From Pseudovirgaria hyperparasitica (lineage: Eukaryota > Ascomycota > Dothideomycetes > Acrospermales > Acrospermaceae), in assembly GCF_010093815.1 (NCBI RefSeq), contig NW_022985574.1:148458-193064 (forward strand): 44,607 nt of DNA, in the 5' to 3' direction. Both the position numbers and the translations under genes were made by a program. Of the stretch, positions 37,447-44,607 are shown one piece after another (within the stretch, counting starts at the first letter, position 1; each line of letters starts with the position of its first letter). The notes beneath the pieces are model-generated. The model saw nothing but the letters and a program-made list of their open reading frames with translations. It had not been told where the DNA came from and searched no databases.

Positions 37447-40400
37447 ACCTCCTCCTCTACTTCCGCCTCGCTTAACTATCTCTCCTTAGAACGTAACTCG
37501 CCGATAGAACCGATAATAATAATAGCCCCGCCGAAAAAGAAAACGCCTATCTATAAAGAGTTATAAGATCGTTAAGCACTAATAAGATAGATACGGTCCT
37601 AGTTAAGAGTCATAAGTACTAAAGTAGGGCTATCGACGGCTATTATGGTATCGAGGCTATCTACTACTCCGTATAGATAGGCTATAGAAGCTACGGAAGT
37701 AAATAAGTCTACTATTAACCGAATTATCGCTATCTAGGACCCGCAAGAGCGATGGGACTATATTCTAGACACGTTTAATAATCTCCTTTATATTACTAGC
37801 CTTATAGAATAGCTCTTAAGTAGTATAGTTAACCTCTTCTAGGAAGTAGGAGCTGTAATAGAGTATAGTAAGGCAAAGATTAACTCCTCTATTCCGAAAG
37901 AAGTCCACGAGATAATTCGTCGTGGAAGAGATACTAACTCCTGCATCCTAAAAGCTAAAAATGCGATCCTATAAAACTAGCGAAAAGACCTCCCTAATAA
38001 TAACGGCTAGTTACTCTAATCCGCCCTCCGACAGCTCTAGTAAATATAGAACTTTATAGAAAAGCTAGTAGCGCTCTTACGAATGCGGACATGGGCGAGA
38101 GTAAGGAACTAGTTAAACGTATCTCTATAGTCCTAAATCGGCTAGGGATAGAAGGGAAGGAGAATTAAGGTATATCTTTAGAGCTCTAATATTAATGCCG
38201 CCCTAGCTAGCAATAGTAACGAGGACGGTCTATCTCTCTAGTAACTCTCGAACTACCCTAGCCGATAAAATAAACTAACATTCTATAATAAGACGGGACT
38301 TATTATCCCCGCTAGTTAATAGTTATAGATAAGTAGAATAGTTCATAGGCCCGTCGAACACTACCTATAAATCAAAGAGATAAGTACATCGCCTCCGCCT
38401 TAGACCTTACCATCGCTAAAACTAGCGTAGGTAACGCCCGCGGTAAAGTCCCCTCCATAAAGCACGCCTTCTAGTTTAGTAGCACGTCGTCTCTTTAAAG
38501 CTAGTTATCCGTTTAAAGTAAGTATTTCTTCTAGTACTACTAGTATACGTCCCTTACTAGGCCATGCGAGAACCTCTTTAGTACCTATTACGGCCACGCC
38601 GATAAAACCCACTTATAGACGTGCCTTATCTACCGGCCCTTAGTAATTACTAGGGGCGCCTACACGATAATCCCCGGTTATTCTTAGTTCGTACCCTAAG
38701 ATAATAGTATCGGTCGAGGAAGAGGACGAGCCTAAGAAGTATTAATACGCGCCTTTAGTAATAAAGACTTTTAAGGTAGCTATATTATTAAAGAAGAATT
38801 TCACGAGCATTAAGGGAATAGCCCTACTAGTGCGCTAGAAAGCGTAGATAGATAACATGGCTATTCCGTATAAAGTCTACTACAAGCATTACTAAGACGT
38901 GGCTAGAAAGAATAATATACTCGTTAGCGTGTCCTACTTAAACCTAGTAGTAAGACTTAAAATAGTATATAAGTTTAGAGATAACGTAGGGGCCCTTAAA
39001 GTTTATAAGGACCGCTATATCTAGTTCGCGAAGTACGCGCGGCCACCTTATCTAATAGAGGCATTAGGTATCTATCGTTACTAGGCCCTAGAGACCCCGA
39101 AGTAAGTTATTAATATTAAAACCATCCTTACTAGCATCGCATTTATGATTTAGAAGGAGGATAGTAGGATAGGTAGGTAACTCTTCGACGAGTGGGAACG
39201 TACTAGAAGTATTAATATTAAAGGGCTCTTCGAGCCACTTAAAAAGACGACCTCTATACTTAATAAGAGTATCCTAGAACTCGCGAGGGATGAATTTAAT
39301 ATATATAAGTACCACCAGCGCATGTTTAATAAGAAATCGAACTACGGCTAGCTACGAACTATATACTACTCCTACATCTAATAGTTTATTAGGTAATATC
39401 TACTTTACTAGCTTACCTATATCGCTCTTTAGCCCGATCTTAACTACTATCTAATCTCGTACCCGTACTATACGAAGTCCTAGGATAGAGGCGATAAGAC
39501 GGGTTTCAAGCATCTCGATAACGCCATTAATCGAATCCTCGATCCTAGTAATAGACACGGGTTTAATATAATCTAGGGGAGCATTAGTCTCGACGACGAA
39601 CGAAGTAACGACTATACTATAATCGTTCCCCGCTCCTATAAGTTCTTAAACGAATAGTAGTCGAAGGCTAAGCTCCGCGAGAGGGTTAATCGAAATAGTA
39701 TAATCACGGCTATTAACGATAAGATCTATAATACAGACGATAAGAAACGATTTAGTCCCTTCGTCCCGGTCCCCTACTAGTCCCTTAAAGTATATATCTC
39801 TAGTCTACTAATAATACATAGCGCCTAGGGTCCCGTAAAGGGTAGAAGACGTATAATGCTTCCATGGTATATCGCGATTGGCCCTAATTATATAATAATA
39901 GAAGTATCTAAAATAGGCACATAGGAATAACTCGTAGTAGCTCATAGGAATTTAACTCCGGGACCTACGTCTCCGTCGGGATTTTCTAATAAATATAGTA
40001 CGATTTCTTTTACCTTCCTAGCCGTAGTTCAACTCCCGAGTTTTAACGCCGTTAGTAATATATTAGTCGGCTGTAAAAGATAGGATAGCTAGAAGGTAAA
40101 AGAAGAAGTAGCTACGTAGCTTAACGTAAGTCCTTAATAACTTAAAGCTAAGGTAGACACCTAGTTTAAGGAGGGCTCGAGGGTATTTATAGAGACCTTT
40201 AAGAAAATAGTAAGGTAGGAAAGGCTAGTCTATAGGGATAGGTCGTTCTAGAAGGAATTTAACGAGGCGCGCGCCGCTAAGCGGCTAATTAATTTTAAGA
40301 AATTCGAGCCCAACGCGGGCCTAGATAACATTAAAGAGAACTTCTACAGATAAAAGAGGCCTAACAAACTATCCGACAAGGAGGAATCTAACCTCTCTAA

Positions 40401-40449
40401 GATAAGCGACACGATTCTTTAGGAGCTGGCTCGCGACCTTAAGTACTAA
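37447..40449 (+). pseudogene. Second ORF of Gypsy-2: putative Fe(II)/2-oxoglutarate dioxygenase-like protein (RIP-damaged)
   Basis: A frame of about 1000 codons (remainder 1 on division by 3) between pol and the 3' LTR, on the element's own strand. The N-terminal 300-400 codons are Ser/Thr/Pro-rich and not recognised. From about 38750 the sequence looks globular. At 39499-39519 it reads TGFKHLD, giving an H-x-D pair (His 39511, Asp 39517). SLDDE follows near 39590 and VPRSYKFLNE near 39627. A second His is at 39817 (IIHSA), and clustered Arg (39844-39852) is followed by IMLPWY. The spacing H-x-D, about 100 residues, H, about 10 residues, R is that of double-stranded beta-helix Fe(II)/2OG oxygenases (phytanoyl-CoA dioxygenase-like or TET/JBP-like); assignment to a subfamily is inference. 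No membrane segment argues for an env gene. The start codon is unknown and stops are RIP-type. Substrate cannot be predicted. Confidence 0.6.
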
Positions 40450-40653
40450 GATTAGGCGCCTAAAAACCTGCCTAATTATTAGTTAAGGGCTACCCTTAAC
40501 TAATAATCCGGGCTAAGGTTTACCCGCACCGAGAGGTTTACTAGAGGTGCACTTTATTTATATTAAGGTCTTTCTTTTAGGCGTTCTTTACACGGTTTCT
40601 TACACGGTTACTATACTACTAAGGGTAGTAGTTCTATAGGCCGGGGAGGTATA
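40450..40653 (+). other. Gypsy-2 3' UTR with palindrome and purine tract
   Basis: Contains a perfect palindrome at 40475-40507, directly after the second ORF. A CCGGGGAGGTATA segment ends at the LTR and is the probable polypurine tract for plus-strand priming. Confidence 0.65.
40475..40507. repeat. Palindrome copy, after the second ORF of Gypsy-2
   Basis: ATTATTAGTTAAGGG and CCCTTAACTAATAAT with loop CTA. Confidence 0.9.
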
Positions 40654-41026
40654 TGTGGAAGGCCGCTCCTATAGCCCTACATGTATATGTCCCTAGCTCG
40701 ATTACATGGCTTCATTATATATTTAAGGAGGGCGTTTTCCTTGGTCATTCTACTCGGGACGCTCCCCCCCATTACTAATATTCGACTATTTAACCTTTCC
40801 TTACGTTCATAGGCCTCTATAGGTATTAATTATTAGGCTTAGCTATTAAAGAATTGATTAAGAGTATTATATAGACCCGTCCTATTATAAAAGAGAACTA
40901 ATAAGAAGTCGTACGTTCAAAGAGAACTTATAATACCTAGGAGAGATACTTGTGAGTTCGTCGCGACTACTATACTAGGAACACAGCCATTTATAAAAGG
41001 GACACACGTAGCGATAGCTCACCACA
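40654..41026 (+). repeat. Gypsy-2 3' LTR
   Basis: 373 bp from TGTGGAAGGCCGCTCC to AGCTCACCACA, followed by TSD CTAT at 41027-41030. RIP changes differ from the 5' LTR, so the two LTRs were mutated independently. Confidence 0.92.
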
Positions 41027-42002
41027 CTATTACTAGCTATATTAAAGTACTTATAGAATTCTATATATCTATTCTTCTTACCTCTAGATAATATAATTTC
41101 TTCTTCTAAGTTACTATCTACTAAAGCTTTATAATAGTCTATTACTATTTTAGTACTAATACTATATACTAGTATTCTCTATAATATATTAATATTTACT
41201 CTAGATATAGAGATCTTTACTCTCTCTCTATACTAACTAGAGCTATTCTAGACTATTATTATATAGTTCTAAATTACTTATAGAGTAGCTTAAGGGCCGG
41301 CTAAGAAAGGTAGTAATAGAATTTTCTTATTATTTATTCTAAAGCGCTCTCTAAATATCTATACTCTATTAATATTTAGTAGTCTATTCTTAATATATTC
41401 TACTATCTCTAGGTATCTATATATAGAGTAATCTTCTCTATATATAATATAAATAATTAGTCTCTAAAGTCTATTTAAAGCTATAGCTAGTTTCTAGGCG
41501 CCTAGAGTAGAGATATACTCTCTCTTCTAGATATAGCTTTATAGATAGATCTATACTAATTCTATAGATATAACTTATACTTAAGAATATACTAAAATAT
41601 TAAGTCTCTATATCTATTAGTTAATAATAGCTAAAAGTAATTTAGACTTATACTTTCTAAAAGATAGAAATATAGAATTAGAAGTAAAATAAGACTTTAT
41701 CTTAATTAATATAAGGTCTAATTTACTAAACCTTTCTACTATCTTATTAAACTTATCTAATTCTAGTATAATATAGATCTTAACTATAGAGAAGTTACTA
41801 AATTTATTTATCTACTATTCTTTATATAACTATGCTTCTAAATTAGTCTTCTTTCTTTCTATTTTTAACTTTTAGTATATAGCTATAGCTAGCTCTTATA
41901 TAGTAGAGTACTTATTAATTTAGACTAGTTTCTTAATTACCCTAGCTTTTTATAATATAAAACTATAGTTAGTTATCTAGTTATAGCTATATATATCTAT
42001 TA
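41027..42002 (-). mobile_element. Gypsy-3 relic, segment 3 (gag middle region)
   Basis: The reverse complement matches Gypsy-2 from about 31085 to 32050, e.g. an AGATAAAGTCTTATTTTAC block (complement of about 41685-41703) against Gypsy-2 31380-31400. Joining its left end to 29586 restores continuity with segment 2 at Gypsy-2 position 32050. Bounded on the right by the SINE-like element, whose left TSD is 41990-42002. No open frame survives. Confidence 0.82.
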
Positions 42003-42460
42003 GGCTAGGTAGTATAGTAGTAGTATACTATGGAAGGCCGCTCCTGTAGCCCTACATGTATGTGTCCCTGGCTCGATCACATGGCTTCATTGTATATTTA
42101 AGGAGGGCGTTTTCCTTGGTCATTCTACTCGGCGCGCTCCCCCCCATTACTAATATTCAACTATTCGACCTTTTCTTACGTTCATGGGCCTCTATAGGTA
42201 TTAATTATTAGGCTTAGCTATTAAAGAATTAATTAAGAGTATTGTATAGACCCGTCCTATCGTAAAAGAGAACTAATAAGAAGTCGTGCGTTTAAAGAGA
42301 ACTCATAATACCTAGGAGAGATACTTGTGAGTTCGTCGCGACTACTATACTAGGAACACAGCCATTTATAAAAGGGATACACGTAGCGATAGCTCACCAC
42401 AATACTACGTTACTAGAAGCGTTTATTATCTAATATTATAGATTTAAATTCTATAATAGC
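42003..42460 (+). promoter_or_regulatory. tRNA-like head with pol III A and B boxes (split by the solo LTR)
   Basis: Head is 42003-42028 plus 42406 to about 42460. The A box TAGTATAGTAG starts at 42010 and fits TRGYNNARNNG. The D arm pairs GTAT with ATAC. The T arm pairs ATAGA with TCTAT around loop TTTAAAT. The B box GATTTAAATTC (42441-42451) differs from GGTTCGANTCC only by C-to-T or G-to-A changes. With the LTR removed, the A and B boxes are about 54 nt apart, as in tRNA genes. The acceptor pairing GGCTAGG/AATAGCT is 5 of 7 including a G-T pair. The anticodon loop is one base short. Parent tRNA is not identifiable. Confidence 0.65.
42029..42401 (+). repeat. Solo LTR of the Gypsy-2 family
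   Basis: 373 bp from TATGGAAGGCCGCTCC to AGCTCACCACA, same length as both Gypsy-2 LTRs. Flanked by 4-bp duplication ATAC at 42025-42028 and 42402-42405. It keeps more TpG and CpA (e.g. CCCTGGCTCGATCACATGG) than the LTRs of Gypsy-2 itself. Confidence 0.93.
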
Positions 42461-43258
42461 TACCTTTTTACACGCTAGTTTTCGTATACTCTACTAAGGT
42501 ATATAGGGTTAAGCGAGTATGTAATATAAAGGTTACTATTATATAATTACTTAGTTCTAAGCGATAGTTAGATAATATAGTAGTATTATATAATAAAGTT
42601 ATCTAACTTAGCTATCTATCTACGCTACCTTAAGTAGTAGAGCTAAGCCTAGAGTAGCTAGACCTAAAAAATCCTACTTAGCTTAAATTATAGAATATAT
42701 ATATAGAGCCTTATCTATCTCTATAGAGTCTTATCTACTCTAATCCGGCTTAGCTTATACTTACTCTAGCTTAGTAACTATGAAATAGATAGTAATATCT
42801 AATTAAGTATCCCGCCTACTAATAGATAATTATATAGCCCTAATAAATAATTTCTAAATTTAGTCTAGCTAGGGTTAGTACTAAGGCACGGACCTATTAG
42901 ATATATAGCCTCTCTAGTATTAGTTATCTTAATTAATAACTAATATCTAGTATAAAGCTATATTTCTATAGATAGAAAAAAACCTAGTAGTATAGAAATA
43001 ATAGACTAGGCCTAGTCTAGTAATCTATCTAATTATAGGAGAGGTAATACTTACTATAGTTAGTTAGAGTATTATTAAAAGCTAGTACTAATATAGTAAT
43101 AAAAAGCCTAATTTTAAAGAATAAGAAGTAAGTTTATTACCTAATAGAATTTAAGGACTTAGACTAGACTAGGTTAGATTAGTAATAGGGTCTAGTTAGA
43201 GAGCTAATTATAGAAGGTTTTCTTATATATATAGTAGTCTAGACTAGAGAAGGCCTAT

Positions 43259-43836
43259 TGTTAGGCACGTGTCTACCAGTTGATTATACATGTATATAGT
43301 AGTTATATATAAGTAGTATACTCCACCCTTAAAGTAGTAGCTTCAAGATTCAGTCCTTTTAGTGTAGTTGGTTAGTGCGTAGAGCCCGCCTCCTTATATA
43401 ATCTTAAAGCTACTACGGGGTCACGGGTTTAACTCTTAGTCTAATTAACCGTTATTAAATTTCGCACGATTTCGTTTAGCTTACTATATTATATATACTT
43501 TATACACGTGACGGATGATATAGTAGTAACATTACTACGGTAAGTTAGCGTGTCTAGTACTAGAGGCGGTATTACGAGTATTGGTTGTATGTATATATCG
43601 TTTATACTAGGCCCGTTACGGCTAGTTTAGTTTATCTTTCGTAAGGTAGTATACCTATACCGCGTAAGGACACGCGCCTTCAAAAAGGGGAGATATTATT
43701 AGGCACGTGCCTACTAGTTAATTATACATGTGTGTAGTAGTCGTATATAAGTAGTGTGCTCTACCCTTGAAGTAGTAGCTTTAAGATTCGGTCCTTTTAG
43801 TATAGTTGGTTAGTGCGTGGAGCCCGCCTCCTTACA
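43259..43836 (+). mobile_element. TRIM-2: miniature LTR element, 578 bp
   Basis: 140-bp LTRs at 43259-43398 and 43697-43836 enclose 298 bp without coding capacity. Begins TGTTAGGCACG and ends CTTACA. The flanking 5-bp duplication CCTAT is at 43254-43258 and 43837-43841. A purine tract AAAAAGGGGAGAT (43682-43694) precedes the 3' LTR. The internal region matches TRIM-1 in reverse complement. Its LTR lacks 12 bp (AAGGAGCACGTG, between CACGT repeats) present in TRIM-1 and the solo copy, so two subtypes exist. Confidence 0.92.
43360..43436 (+). promoter_or_regulatory. Possible pol III A and B boxes in TRIM-2
   Basis: TAGTGTAGTTG at 43360-43370, near the LTR end, fits the A-box consensus inside a context (CCTTTTAGTGTAGTTGGTTA) that looks like a tRNA D arm. 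GGTTTAACTCT at 43426-43436, in the internal region, differs from the B box by transitions only. Spacing is 66 bp. A full cloverleaf is not convincing, so this is a suggestion. Confidence 0.4.
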
Positions 43837-43918
43837 CCTATACCTATAGAACGTATATATAGCTATATATATAGTTCTTCCTAGTTAAACACTAATATTA
43901 TTATTATTATTATTATTA

Positions 43919-44607
43919 TATATATCTATTATAAGCTAATATTTCTCTATAGTTTATACTTTAAGACTATTAGATAGACCTTTAAGAAAGAGTTCTATTT
44001 ATAAATATAGACTTAGACTTCCTTTAGTAGTAAGTTTCTCTATAATAATATATAGAGAGAGAGTATAATAGATCTATCTTAACTATCTCTATATATTTTT
44101 ATATAAAGTAGATAGTACCCTCTTTAAGTATTAAGTTAAATAGAGAGAATTCCTTAAGTAACTCTTTATATAATATAGTATATTATTATTTTTAAAAACT
44201 AGATATTTCTTTAATAGTAGGTTAGAGATAGTTCTTATAGTATAATAGTAGAGATATTATTTTATTATTAGATAGAACCTTATAGTTAGTATATATATCT
44301 TTATACTTCTAAAGGAAAGTTATAATATTTATTTCTTTAAAATATTCTAGAGCTAGAGTAGATAAAGGAACTATCCTTCTCTATTATATAAATACTATAA
44401 AGAAATTAAGTATCTCTCTATAAGTTACTAGGTCTTTATCTTAAGTTCTAATTATACTATTACTAATAGTAGATATACTAATAGAGATACTAGGGGTAAG
44501 ATTATTAGTTAAGGGATTACTTTCTAATATATCTATCTATAATATCTATGAAAAGGGCAGGTATAAATAGATATATAATATTCCTTATATAAGGAATATA
44601 TATCTAA
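43919..44607 (-). mobile_element. Gypsy-3 relic, segment 4 (gag N-terminal region and leader)
   Basis: The reverse complement matches Gypsy-2 from about 30450 to 31080: the N-terminal gag codons (AAAGAAATAAATATTA near 30655 in Gypsy-2), the start region and the leader palindrome, of which only half remains (44500-44516). It runs off the window end; the 5' LTR of Gypsy-3 should lie beyond. All frames are broken. Confidence 0.82.

Larger units (their letters stand above)
29587..41026 (+). mobile_element. Gypsy-2: 11.4-kb Ty3/Gypsy LTR retrotransposon with an additional dioxygenase-like ORF
   Basis: A complete plus-strand element with 373-bp LTRs at 29587-29959 and 40654-41026 and a 4-bp target duplication CTAT at 29583-29586 and 41027-41030. 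It holds a gag-pol frame (about 30490-36843), a spacer with tandem repeats, a second ORF (about 37447-40449) and a GGGGAGG purine tract before the 3' LTR. It is inserted in Gypsy-3, a decayed relative, at the point equivalent to its own position 32050. RIP is moderate, and every long frame has stops. Confidence 0.92.
42003..43918 (+). mobile_element. SINE-like non-autonomous element with tRNA-like head and LINE-like tail (about 956 bp without insertions)
   Basis: Flanked by a 13-bp duplication TATATATCTATTA (41990-42002 and 43919-43931); removing it rejoins Gypsy-3 gag exactly, as judged against Gypsy-2 31060-31110. The head folds like a tRNA with A and B boxes. The last ~100 bp resemble the LINE-A 3' end, and the element ends in (ATT)n at 43896-43918. 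This is the classic SINE design, with the LINE supplying enzymes. It carries two later insertions: a solo Gypsy-2-type LTR (42029-42401) and TRIM-2 (43259-43836). The body from about 42460 to 43205 shows no recognised gene. Alternatively it is a 5'-truncated copy of an unseen LINE, but the tRNA-like head argues against that. Confidence 0.72.

Noticed and set aside
37447-40449. Second ORF of Gypsy-2 as an envelope gene
   Set aside because: No signal peptide or hydrophobic membrane segment was seen, and the conserved HxD/H/R pattern fits an oxygenase better.
43360-43436. A functional tRNA gene in TRIM-2
   Set aside because: A- and B-box-like motifs exist, but no complete acceptor stem or normal anticodon arm could be drawn.
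1-44607. Host protein-coding genes, rRNA or telomeric repeats
   Set aside because: No intact frame with non-transposon similarity, no rRNA-like segment and no telomere-type repeat arrays were seen; TTAAGGG in the palindrome is not a telomere repeat.

Overview
The window is a block of transposable elements with no recognisable host gene. It looks like a filamentous ascomycete genome (Pezizomycotina) with active repeat-induced point mutation (RIP). CpA and TpG are almost absent, TpA is in large excess, and old coding frames are full of TAA/TAG stops where CAA, CAG or TGG are expected. All element types are typical of fungi: a Tad-like non-LTR retrotransposon, two families of Ty3/Gypsy elements, a miniature LTR element (TRIM) and a tRNA-headed SINE-like element. 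The layout suggests an AT-rich heterochromatic, centromere-like or subtelomeric, compartment.

The elements are nested, and target-site duplications (TSDs) let the order be read. The oldest layer is a minus-strand Gypsy relic, here called Gypsy-3. It lies in colinear pieces at 20789-22123, 27577-28404 (repeated at 28759-29586), 41027-42002 and 43919-44607. Inserted into it are LINE-B (minus; 1-553, 10733-14191 and 19489-20788), LINE-C (minus, 22124-27576), Gypsy-2 (plus, 29587-41026) and a SINE-like element (plus, 42003-43918). LINE-B is itself split by Gypsy-1 (minus, 554-10732, TSD TCTCT) and LINE-A (plus, 14192-19488, 14-bp TSD). Gypsy-1 carries a TRIM in its right LTR, LINE-C carries a solo TRIM LTR, and the SINE-like element carries a solo Gypsy-2-type LTR and a whole TRIM.

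The three LINE copies are the same family. After subtracting insertions, LINE-A is 5297 bp and LINE-C is 5296 bp. Each has ORF1 (gag-like, zinc knuckles), ORF2 (endonuclease plus reverse transcriptase) and an (ATT)n tail. Gypsy-1 encodes reverse transcriptase, RNase H, integrase, a GPY/F module and a chromodomain, followed by 2.9 kb of unexplained 3' sequence. Gypsy-2 has a gag-protease-RT-RNase H-integrase frame and then a second frame of about 1000 codons. That second frame holds an HxD...H...R arrangement that reads like a Fe(II)/2-oxoglutarate dioxygenase, an unusual cargo for an LTR element.

Other points of note are a hairpin palindrome shared by the LINEs and the Gypsy-2/3 family, a tRNA-like head on the SINE-like element, and a 10-N gap flanked by exact copies of about 1.1 kb of which only one contains LINE-C. 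Almost all the open reading frames over 60 codons are antisense shadows of decayed transposon genes.
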